A DNA stretch of 5,332 bases from Clostridiales bacterium (lineage in GTDB: Bacteria > Bacillota > Clostridia > Oscillospirales > JAAYXM01): assembly GCA_012515925.1 (NCBI GenBank), contig JAAYXM010000040.1:1-5332 (forward strand), written 5' to 3'. Numbering within the stretch: the stretch's first letter is position 1; every line of letters starts with the position of its first letter. Positions 1-4,191 of the stretch are shown one piece after another. The position numbers and the translations under genes are program-made. A model generated the notes under the pieces. It did not search any database and was not told the origin of the DNA. It saw nothing but the letters and a program-made list of their open reading frames with translations.

Positions 1-712
1 CCCAGTTTGTGAATATAAGTCCGCTCGTCTCGCCCCATTCCCCGAGCCCGTAAATCCGGTAGCCCTCGGGGTCAAGCAGTCTTCGCCGCTCCATTCGCCT
101 GTGAAACGCCTCGTCGATGAAACGGTTGTCCCGATATGTGGAGTGGTGAGTCAGTACATCATCACTCGGAGTGTCAAAAAACACCCGCTTAATCCAATGA
201 CTCGCGCTGACAGGGTTGAACGTGAGCTTCAACTGGTAAAACTGCCCTTCCGGCAGCACACCGCGAAACCTGTCATCAATAATCTCAAAATCGGACTGCA
301 GAAGCTCCGTCGCCTCTTCGACCCAGCAGTCCGTCAGCTTTCCGGACGGTACGTTTATGGATTTAAGCTTCTCGCGCTGACTTATGTCGTTTACGCCCGC
401 GAACAATACCCGGTTTCCGTTCGTCTTGCATACGATGCCGGGCGGACGCGTCGTCGCGGAGAATAAATCGCCGAGCCCCGCGCGGTTAATCGCCCCGATC
501 AGCTCCGCGAACGTGCTGCGCTCGTTTGCCTGCTCAATCTTTCTGACGCACAGCAGGTTACGCCCCGGCTCCGAAACAAGCCTTACAATATACTGCTGCG
601 CCGTGTCTACGGACTTGCCGCTGCCCGCGGAGCCCTTCATCACGACATACCTTTGCTTTGATTTATGTATCGGCCTGAACACCGCGTTGCTTTTAAATCT
701 TATTTCAGTCAT
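1..712 (-). CDS. terL: Phage terminase large subunit, PBSX type (partial, 3' end outside window)
   Basis: This is the N-terminal ATPase part of the motor that packages DNA into procapsids. Reading leftward from the ATG at 712-710 gives 237 open codons running off the window. Residues 25-34 (MKGSAGSGKS) are a Walker A loop. A Walker B-like stretch with acidic pair E132/E133 lies in TDCWVEEATE. TFNP (about 164-167) fits the ATPase coupling motif, and GLGEWG (222-227) is typical of PBSX-type large terminases. The C-terminal nuclease domain is not in the window. The start overlaps the end of the small-subunit gene by 8 bases (ATGACTGA). No strong SD is visible, so translational coupling is likely. 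Family assignment is by motif and gene order; I am confident of terminase, less so of the exact subfamily. Confidence 0.93.
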   Translation of the reverse strand, partial: MTEIRFKSNAVFRPIHKSKQRYVVMKGSAGSGKSVDTAQQYIVRLVSEPGRNLLCVRKIEQANERSTFAELIGAINRAGLGDLFSATTRPPGIVCKTNGNRVLFAGVNDISQREKLKSINVPSGKLTDCWVEEATELLQSDFEIIDDRFRGVLPEGQFYQLKLTFNPVSASHWIKRVFFDTPSDDVLTHHSTYRDNRFIDEAFHRRMERRRLLDPEGYRIYGLGEWGETSGLIFTNW

Positions 713-1178
713 TGTAATCAATCACTATTCTGAACTCTTTGTCGTCCTTGCTTTCCGGGTTTGCCTCCTGCTTTTCCCTCCATTTCTTCGGCAATCTGTT
801 TTTCAGCCAGAACACCTGGGCTTTTGTATCGGGCGGGACATGAACCTCGTTGTATCCCGTCTTAAGCTCCTCGAATTCCCTGATTTTCCTGCCGGTTTCC
901 TCATCGAATTCGATATGCTTGCATTTATACGCTTTTCTGACCTCAACGCTGTAGCCCGATGCGCGCTTAAACAGCGCGGTTTCGATTTCGGCGTCAACGG
1001 CCTCCTGCCCTTTTTTCAGGGCGGCCGCCAGTTCGGGGTGTTCGTGCTTGTATTTTGTCAGCGTATCTTTGCTTATACCTAATTTCCCGGCTATCTGCCG
1101 CTCGGAAAGCCCGTCGCGAAACCATGCCTCTATAAGAGCAAGCTTTTCTTTTACCGATTCCCATTTGCCGAAAGCCAT
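705..1178 (-). CDS. terS: Phage terminase small subunit
   Basis: This is a 157-residue DNA-recognition subunit that pairs with the large terminase. Residues about 12-43 form a homeodomain-like helix-turn-helix (LSERQIAGKLGISKDTLTKY). A charged helical middle follows, then VPPDTKAQVFWLKNRLPKKW (114-133), a C-terminal signature common in small terminases of Firmicute phages. The reading frame stays open upstream to 1253, but the start at 1178 is chosen because AAGGGGGAG lies just before that ATG and the family normally begins close to the HTH. The gene sits directly upstream of terL and overlaps it by 8 bases. It has no obvious promoter of its own in the 90-base gap behind the Cro-like gene and is probably cotranscribed with it. 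Confidence 0.9.
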   Translation of the reverse strand: MAFGKWESVKEKLALIEAWFRDGLSERQIAGKLGISKDTLTKYKHEHPELAAALKKGQEAVDAEIETALFKRASGYSVEVRKAYKCKHIEFDEETGRKIREFEELKTGYNEVHVPPDTKAQVFWLKNRLPKKWREKQEANPESKDDKEFRIVIDYND

Positions 1179-1261
1179 GGCCTCTCCCCCTTTCGTTAAG
1201 CCGCATGCTCCGCGGCAAGCATAGCTTTTATTGAAGCAAATCCGATATAACATGAGGGAAA

Positions 1262-1279
1262 GTTTCCTTTATGACACTT
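1262..1279. promoter_or_regulatory. Operator-like repeat O1 (end of cro-like gene)
   Basis: GTTTCCTTTATGACACTT is repeated without mismatch at 1502-1519. Its first 16 bases form an imperfect dyad whose half-sites (AGGAAAC and ATGACAC) resemble those of the better palindrome at 1589-1604. It overlaps the stop codon of the Cro-like gene, 84 bases before terS. I see no clear promoter here; bound repressor could act as a roadblock to leftward transcription into terS. That role is inferred. Confidence 0.5.
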
Positions 1280-1481
1280 CGCGCCGAAAAAAAATCGAAA
1301 ACGCGGTGTCATAGTCCAGATTCAAATACTCAATAATGCTTTTAATTTCGCTTTCGGTAAACTCCGATTTCCCGTTTAACTTGCGATAGAACGAGCTTTT
1401 GGGGATACTGACCTTTCTCGCGAATTCCGGAACGCTCATATCCAGGGATATGATTTTTCCCAATAACGCGTATCTGTTCAT
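1269..1481 (-). CDS. Cro-like HTH transcriptional regulator
   Basis: This is a 70-residue DNA-binding protein with a Cro/CI-type helix-turn-helix at about residues 15-36 (SVPEFARKVSIPKSSFYRKL). It ends in the hydrophobic IFF segment seen in many short clostridial phage regulators. An in-frame ATG two codons upstream (1487) is possible, but AGGCGG lies only 3 bases from it and 9 bases from the ATG at 1481, so 1481 is preferred. A consensus promoter lies upstream and an operator-like repeat covers its predicted transcription start. The gene is divergent from a CI-like repressor and leads directly into terS and terL. By position it is the Cro-type or early-switch regulator. Which of the two HTH proteins maintains lysogeny is inferred from gene order. 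Confidence 0.85.
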   Translation of the reverse strand: MNRYALLGKIISLDMSVPEFARKVSIPKSSFYRKLNGKSEFTESEIKSIIEYLNLDYDTAFSIFFRREVS

Positions 1482-1501
1482 AAACATTCACCGCCTTTCA
1501 T

Positions 1502-1519
1502 GTTTCCTTTATGACACTT
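1502..1519. promoter_or_regulatory. Operator-like repeat O2 at the cro-like promoter start site
   Basis: This is a perfect 18-base copy of the site at 1262-1279. It lies immediately downstream of the -10 box (1522-1527, leftward) and covers the predicted start of transcription near 1515. That placement is ideal for repressing the Cro-like and terminase transcript. Confidence 0.65.
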
Positions 1520-1521
1520 TC

Positions 1522-1549
1522 ATTATACCACCGGATTTTAAATTGTCAA
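1522..1549 (-). promoter_or_regulatory. Sigma-A promoter of the cro-like/terminase operon
   Basis: On the minus strand there is TTGACA (1549-1544), a 16-base spacer and TATAAT (1527-1522). Both hexamers match consensus. Transcription would start near 1515, giving a leader of about 34 bases before the ATG at 1481. Confidence 0.8.
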
Positions 1550-1556
1550 TATAAAA

Positions 1557-1572
1557 ATCTACTTTAAGACAC
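1557..1572. promoter_or_regulatory. Weak operator-like half-site O4
   Basis: CTTTAAGACAC at 1562-1572 matches 10 of 11 bases of CTTTATGACAC in the two perfect repeats, but the left half-site is poor. It lies between the two divergent promoters, 7 bases upstream of the leftward -35 box. It could be a weaker cooperative site, or chance in AT-rich DNA. Confidence 0.35.
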
Positions 1573-1588
1573 AAATTCTAAAAAAATA

Positions 1589-1604
1589 GTTGCATTTATG
1601 AAAC
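1589..1604. promoter_or_regulatory. Palindromic operator-like site O3 over the repressor -35 box
   Basis: GTTGCATTTATGAAAC is a near-perfect dyad (GTTnCAT-TT-ATGnAAC). It aligns with the 18-base repeats in half-site sequence and spacing. It covers the -35 hexamer of the rightward repressor promoter, so binding there should shut that promoter off, either as autorepression or as Cro action. Confidence 0.6.
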
Positions 1605-1618
1605 CGCTATATTATAAT
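1590..1618 (+). promoter_or_regulatory. Sigma-A promoter of the CI-like repressor gene
   Basis: TTGCAT (1590-1595), a 17-base spacer and TATAAT (1613-1618) form the promoter, with transcription expected from about 1625. The -35 box lies inside a palindromic operator-like site. Confidence 0.75.
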
Positions 1619-1656
1619 ACTATACAATTAAGGTTTTTTTAACCGGGGTGATAATG

Positions 1657-2004
1657 ATGAAAATCGGCGCTAAGCTGTATAACAGAAGAAAAGAGCTGAA
1701 TATGACATTGGAGGATGTCGCGAAAATAGTAGGCGTCAGCAAAAGCACGGTCAGGAAGTGGGAAACCGGGTATATCGCCAATATGAAAAGCGATAAAATC
1801 TCTTTGCTCGCAAAGGCTTTGCAGGTGCCCGCCGGGTTTATCATGGGCTTTGACGATAAAACGCTCCCACCCGATGAGAGCGTTTTACCCGAAGATTTCA
1901 AACCGTTATTAAACAAGTTTCGAAAGCTTACGAAGAAGGGCCAAGAGGAAATGCTGAGCTATCTTGAGTATCTCGTAAATAAAGAGCGTCAAGATAATCA
2001 ATAA
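1657..2004 (+). CDS. CI-like phage repressor without protease domain
   Basis: This is a 115-residue XRE-family repressor. Residues about 17-36 carry the helix-turn-helix (LEDVAKIVGVSKSTVRKWE), followed by the usual LAKALQVPAGFIMGF. The C-terminal helix (about 80-110; FRKLTKKGQEEMLSYLEYLV) resembles dimerisation tails of short phage repressors. There is no LexA/S24 peptidase domain, so RecA-driven self-cleavage is not expected, and no ImmA-like protease gene is visible. The ATG at 1657 is preferred over GTG 1648 and ATG 1654 because GGGGTG (1645-1650) is 6 bases from it. A short GGTT/AACC hairpin sits in the leader. The last 77 bases overlap an antisense small ORF. Lysogenic repressor is the likely role, inferred from domain and position. 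Confidence 0.87.
   Translation: MKIGAKLYNRRKELNMTLEDVAKIVGVSKSTVRKWETGYIANMKSDKISLLAKALQVPAGFIMGFDDKTLPPDESVLPEDFKPLLNKFRKLTKKGQEEMLSYLEYLVNKERQDNQ
1858..1886 (-). terminator. Terminator-like hairpin inside the repressor gene
   Basis: AAAACGCTC (1858-1866) and GAGCGTTTT (1878-1886) form a 9-base inverted repeat with an 11-base loop. Read leftward it is a modest stem ending in TTTTA, 42 bases beyond the stop of the antisense small ORF. It could end that transcript. The stem is weak and lies in the repressor coding region, so chance is possible. Confidence 0.35.
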
Positions 2005-2065
2005 TTTCAGACGAAATTCCGAGCTTCTTAACCAATTCCCAAAAATAAATTTCGTTGTCTGTCAT
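1928..2065 (-). CDS. Small 45-residue protein convergent with and antisense to the repressor gene
   Basis: The product begins MTDNEIYFWELVKKLGIS and ends AFPLGPSS. I do not recognise the family. It is acidic, with a predicted helical N-terminal half and no membrane segment. It is called real because GGAGGG (2079-2074) lies 8 bases before the ATG and a perfect TTGACA/TATAAT promoter lies 67 bases upstream of the ATG. Its 3' 77 bases overlap the end of the convergent CI-like gene in antisense. By position it could be an antirepressor or a modulator of the switch; nothing in the sequence proves that. The frame stays open upstream, but no better SD exists there and the extension would include the promoter. 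Confidence 0.55.
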   Translation of the reverse strand: MTDNEIYFWELVKKLGISSEIIDYLDALYLRDTQDSSAFPLGPSS

Positions 2066-2084
2066 ATTGAATTCCCTCCATGTA

Positions 2085-2100
2085 AAAGGCACGTCGGCTG
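2085..2100. repeat. 16-base direct repeat, copy 1 (intergenic)
   Basis: AAAGGCACGTCGGCTG occurs again exactly at 2316-2331 inside the flavoprotein gene. Similarity continues weakly as (A)CTAACA a few bases further right. No similarity is seen to the left of the repeat. The copy lies in the predicted 5' leader of the leftward small transcript. Confidence 0.75.
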
Positions 2101-2131
2101 ATAATACTAACAAAGGAAATCCTATATCGAA

Positions 2132-2160
2132 ATTATATACCATATGTAAATAATTGTCAA
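2132..2160 (-). promoter_or_regulatory. Consensus sigma-A promoter directed toward the repressor 3' end
   Basis: On the minus strand there is TTGACA (2160-2155), exactly 17 bases, then TATAAT (2137-2132). The predicted start is near 2125. It drives a small ORF and then antisense RNA to the repressor gene. No rightward promoter of comparable quality is seen here for the downstream flavoprotein gene. Confidence 0.75.
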
Positions 2161-2206
2161 TTATATTAAATAATTCCATACGGCAAGTCCCATTAATGCG
2201 ATAAAA

Positions 2207-2237
2207 AACAAAAAACGCGCTGCGTACAGCGCGCTTT
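2207..2237 (-). terminator. Leftward intrinsic terminator upstream of the flavoprotein gene
   Basis: CGCGCTG (2216-2222) and CAGCGCG (2227-2233) form a 7-bp GC-rich stem with a CGTA loop. Read leftward it is followed by TTTTTTG and a further T run, a classic Rho-independent layout. There is no minus-strand gene immediately to its right, so it probably blocks antisense or read-through transcription from the lysis side. In the rightward RNA the same hairpin would sit just before the SD of the flavoprotein gene. Confidence 0.65.
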
Positions 2238-2251
2238 AAAGAAGGTGCAAA

Positions 2252-2890
2252 ATGAATAAAAAGGTATTGCATGACATCTCTTACGGCGTATACGTGGTAA
2301 CGACACTGGACGGTGAAAGGCACGTCGGCTGTATAGCTAACAGCGTAATGCAGGTCACGTCTTCGCCCGCGACAATCGCCGTGAGCATAAACCGTGATAA
2401 CTATACCAACGGGTGTATCGTTAAGACCGGAAAATTCGCCATATCGATTCTGTCCGAGAAATCCAGCCCGAAGCTTATCGGAACGTTCGGGTTTAAATCG
2501 GGCAGGGATACGGATAAATTCGCGGGCATATCCTATGAGTTCAAGGATTCGCTGCCGGTTATCATGGATTCCTGCGGATATATTCTGCTGCGCTTAATCA
2601 ATAAAATGGAGACCGCTACCCATACGGTGTTTCTGGGAGAGGTTTATGACTGCGAGGCGTTTGCGGGCGCGGGCAGCGCGATGACTTACGCGTATTATCA
2701 TAAGGTGATAAAAGGCAAAAGTCCCAAAAACGCGCCGACCTACCAGTCAGATGAGGAAGTGCCGGCAGCCGGGAGCAAAAAGTATAAATGCCGTATCTGC
2801 GGCTATATCCATAAGGGAAAAGACATAAATAAGAATTTCATATGCCCCGTTTGCGGGCAAGGCTCGGAACACTTTATCCGGGAAGAATAA
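2252..2890 (+). CDS. Flavin reductase-rubredoxin fusion (high-molecular-weight rubredoxin type)
   Basis: This is a 212-residue fusion. Residues 1 to about 150 are an FMN-binding flavin reductase-like domain (GCIANSVMQVTS, then SINRDNYT and the FAISIL segment). The YYHKVIKGKSPKNAPTY linker (149-164) is typical of clostridial high-molecular-weight rubredoxins. Residues about 177-210 are a rubredoxin-like module with Cys180, Cys183, Cys198 and Cys201 to bind one iron. The distance between the CxxC pairs is short, as in rubrerythrin tails rather than classical rubredoxin. Relatives pass electrons from NAD(P)H to rubredoxin-dependent oxygen- or NO-reducing flavoproteins. AAGGTG (2242-2247) precedes the ATG. 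No clear rightward promoter was found; read-through from the repressor gene is possible. It may be host DNA or phage cargo. Confidence 0.9.
   Translation: MNKKVLHDISYGVYVVTTLDGERHVGCIANSVMQVTSSPATIAVSINRDNYTNGCIVKTGKFAISILSEKSSPKLIGTFGFKSGRDTDKFAGISYEFKDSLPVIMDSCGYILLRLINKMETATHTVFLGEVYDCEAFAGAGSAMTYAYYHKVIKGKSPKNAPTYQSDEEVPAAGSKKYKCRICGYIHKGKDINKNFICPVCGQGSEHFIREE
2316..2331. repeat. 16-base direct repeat, copy 2 (codons 22-27 of the flavoprotein gene)
   Basis: This is an exact copy of the intergenic sequence at 2085-2100. In this gene it encodes the conserved ERHVGC region. Because the leftward transcript carries the complement of copy 1, it could pair with this mRNA. Confidence 0.75.
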
Positions 2891-2920
2891 AAACACCGGT
2901 TCTCTTATCTCTTCACTGAT

Positions 2921-2968
2921 AAAAACCCGGGGTATGCTTCGCGTCATGCAAAGCATACCCCGATTTTT
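2921..2968. terminator. Bidirectional terminator between flavoprotein and lysis genes
   Basis: CGGGGTATGCTT (2928-2939) and AAGCATACCCCG (2951-2962) form a perfect 12-bp stem with an 11-base loop. TTTTT follows on the plus strand (2964-2968) and GGGTTTTT on the minus strand (2927-2921). It ends the flavoprotein transcript and the convergent glycosidase transcript, and it almost touches the glycosidase stop codon. Confidence 0.92.
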
Positions 2969-3587
2969 ATATCAGCCAGATTCCGATATAGCCGCGTACG
3001 GGTCTGTTTGTCCTGTGCTTATCGTCCGGAGTAATCCATTGGGAGCTGCCGCCGCCGTCTAAGTTTCCGCCGTTTGTCGCGCCTGCGCAGGTAAGCCCCT
3101 CGGCAAGCTCATGAAGCGTAGCGTCGTTATACCCGTCCCGGACAAGCGCGATATATAAGCAGTTCTTCCTGTCGACGCCGATAGCGGTTCTGCCCCTCGA
3201 ACCCTCAAGCCCGGACGGGGACGCGTTAACCTGAATTATGCCGTTTCGGACAAGGGTAGGATAAACCCCAACATAATCCGGCGCTTTGACATTGTTCATA
3301 TAGCTCCAAACCGGCTTTTTATTATCGACGAACGAAATCCCATGCCCGTCGGTAAGCAGATGTATTTTGCCTTTTTCAACAACCGAGCTTTGCGGCTCAC
3401 GGGTCTCTATATTGAACAGCTCGCAGTTAAACAAAAAGTCCGGAGAGGAGCCCCATTCCTTTTTTATGCGCGCGTAAGCCTTGTCTATCGCTTCTTTTCC
3501 GTTTTTCGCGTAAATATAATGTATGCTCTTTATTTCCTCAGGCAACAGTTTATATATCCTGCCGTTTTTAAACATTATCATTTTCAC
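2967..3587 (-). CDS. Phosphodiester glycosidase (NAGPA domain), probable phage lysis enzyme
   Basis: This is a 206-residue protein of the NAGPA/phosphodiester glycosidase family. Members hydrolyse N-acetylglucosamine-linked phosphodiesters or related glycopolymer bonds. The family pattern is visible in order: NCELFN (54-59, in place of NGGFF-type), GRTAIGVDRKNCLYIALV (about 132-149), NLDGGGSSQW (175-184) and NRPVRGYIGIW near the end. The protein is short and has no signal peptide or wall-binding domain. The start is taken as GTG 3587, 8 bases after AGGAG; an in-frame GTG at 3596 overlaps that SD and ATG 3581 is 14 bases away. The gene overlaps the holin gene by 20 bases. A leaderless, holin-linked enzyme suggests a lysis function on teichoic-acid-like or capsular polymers. 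That substrate is inferred. Confidence 0.85.
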   Translation of the reverse strand: MKMIMFKNGRIYKLLPEEIKSIHYIYAKNGKEAIDKAYARIKKEWGSSPDFLFNCELFNIETREPQSSVVEKGKIHLLTDGHGISFVDNKKPVWSYMNNVKAPDYVGVYPTLVRNGIIQVNASPSGLEGSRGRTAIGVDRKNCLYIALVRDGYNDATLHELAEGLTCAGATNGGNLDGGGSSQWITPDDKHRTNRPVRGYIGIWLI

Positions 3588-3870
3588 TATTTCCACTCCT
3601 GATCTGCTTTACGACATTCGCCGTGAAAACCGCGGCCATTCCGCATATAATGCCTTTTAAGAACGCGCTTAAAAAATCCGTTTTCGTTGTAAACAGGCTG
3701 AGCAATTGAAATATAACCCCCAGCACCAGAGCCGCGAGCGGGATAAACCTGTCGTCGAAAAACCGGGCTTTTTTCAGAGCGTAGCAAACACCGTAAACCG
3801 CCGCGATGATTATGTACATATCCGCCGTAACAAGGTCCCAGAAAGTGCTTGTCAATGCTTCAGGAGACAT
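3568..3870 (-). CDS. Phage holin
   Basis: This is a 100-residue membrane protein with three hydrophobic segments: about 17-33, 43-60 and 68-87. The order (first segment, KKARFFDDRFIP loop, second segment, then a weaker third helix with small residues) matches the Hol44/holin-5-type families of Firmicute phages. The tail is short and charged. GGGGGT lies about 8 bases before the ATG. Its 3' end overlaps the start of the phosphodiester glycosidase, so the two are probably translationally coupled as a lysis pair in which the holin opens the membrane. A toxin-export holin of the TcdE kind is an alternative, but no toxin gene is seen. Confidence 0.82.
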   Translation of the reverse strand: MSPEALTSTFWDLVTADMYIIIAAVYGVCYALKKARFFDDRFIPLAALVLGVIFQLLSLFTTKTDFLSAFLKGIICGMAAVFTANVVKQIRSGNSENDNV

Positions 3871-3927
3871 TTAAGATAACCCCCAGTAGATATATTGGCG
3901 TGTCTTTTATAAATTGTTAGTTAATAT

Positions 3928-3956
3928 ATTTTATACTTTTTTTCGACTATTTTCAA
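3928..3956 (-). promoter_or_regulatory. Probable promoter of the holin-glycosidase operon
   Basis: On the minus strand there is TTGAAA (3956-3951), a 17-base spacer and TAAAAT (3933-3928), in very AT-rich DNA. A start near 3921 would give a leader of about 50 bases. AT richness makes chance matches more likely. Confidence 0.4.
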
Positions 3957-4001
3957 TTGTTTTTTTAAAAACTTTTCGAAACCTGAAAATTGTTTTTTTA
4001 A
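3955..4001. repeat. Direct repeat AATTGTTTTTTTAA, two copies
   Basis: Exact 14-base copies at 3955-3968 and 3988-4001, 33 bases apart. The first overlaps the -35 box of the holin promoter candidate. It is low in complexity, so a regulatory meaning is uncertain. Confidence 0.4.
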
Positions 4002-4011
4002 TTGCGGCCTT

Positions 4012-4046
4012 GCCGGCTCCCTCCCCCTCCGGGGGGGGAGGCCGGC
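4012..4046. repeat. GC-rich hairpin with C/G tracts
   Basis: GCCGGC at 4012-4017 pairs with GCCGGC at 4041-4046. Inside, a C-rich arm (4019-4027) pairs with an eight-G run (4031-4038), with one mismatch and two wobble pairs. There is no T run next to it, so it is not a simple terminator. Confidence 0.65.
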
Positions 4047-4057
4047 ACCAATCAGTT

Positions 4058-4100
4058 AAAGCCGGTTATTCCCCCCGAACGGGGGAAACCATATGGCTTT
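4058..4100. repeat. Long bulged hairpin
   Basis: AAAGCC (4058-4063) pairs with GGCTTT (4095-4100), GGT (4064-4066) with ACC (4088-4090), and TTCCCCC (4069-4075) with GGGGGAA (4081-4087). The bulges are TA and ATAT and the loop is CGAAC. The 16 paired positions suggest a structured RNA or an intergenic repeat element rather than chance. Confidence 0.65.
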
Positions 4101-4142
4101 GTCCGTCGTATTATATACATATTAAAAAATATCTTTCCGTAT

Positions 4143-4180
4143 GCAAAAACGGAACCGGAAAAAATCCGATTCCGTTTTTT
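4143..4180. terminator. Bidirectional terminator of the sleB-like gene
   Basis: ACGGAACCGGA and TCCGATTCCGT (about 4149-4174) form an 11-bp stem with one wobble. A run of five T follows leftward and six T rightward. It lies just beyond the stop of the SleB-like gene. Confidence 0.85.
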
Positions 4181-4191
4181 ATTGTTTAGCC

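Larger units (their letters stand above)
3871..4191. other. Gene-free region with hairpins between lysis cassette and sleB-like gene
   Basis: No convincing gene is found in this 321-base stretch. From left to right it holds the probable holin promoter, two copies of AATTGTTTTTTTAA (3955-3968 and 3988-4001), two large GC-rich hairpins (4012-4046 and 4058-4100) and the terminator of the SleB-like gene. Short open frames crossing the hairpins are low-complexity and lack ribosome binding sites. Confidence 0.7.

Noticed and set aside
101..1082. Two plus-strand open frames across the terminase genes (101-466 and 384-1082)
   Set aside because: They lie opposite clear terminase coding sequence, lack ribosome binding sites and have no recognisable domains.
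803..1218. Two further minus-strand frames inside and before the small terminase (803-997 and 994-1218)
   Set aside because: Arg/Lys-rich shadow translations of the terS frame with no start signals.
1179..1253. 25-residue N-terminal extension of the small terminase
   Set aside because: The SD at the ATG 1178 is strong, and the extension is cysteine-rich and unlike the family.
2008..2061. Inverted repeat CAGACGAAATT / AATTTCG...TCTG as a terminator of the repressor gene
   Set aside because: Long loop, bulged arm and no following T run; the repeat lies in the small ORF.
2066..2323. Upstream extension of the antisense small ORF as one 131-residue protein
   Set aside because: It would be translated through a consensus promoter and a terminator and has no SD; the internal ATG at 2065 has both SD and promoter.
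3342..3602. Plus-strand 86-residue frame over the glycosidase gene
   Set aside because: Antisense shadow of a gene with clear NAGPA motifs; no ribosome binding site.
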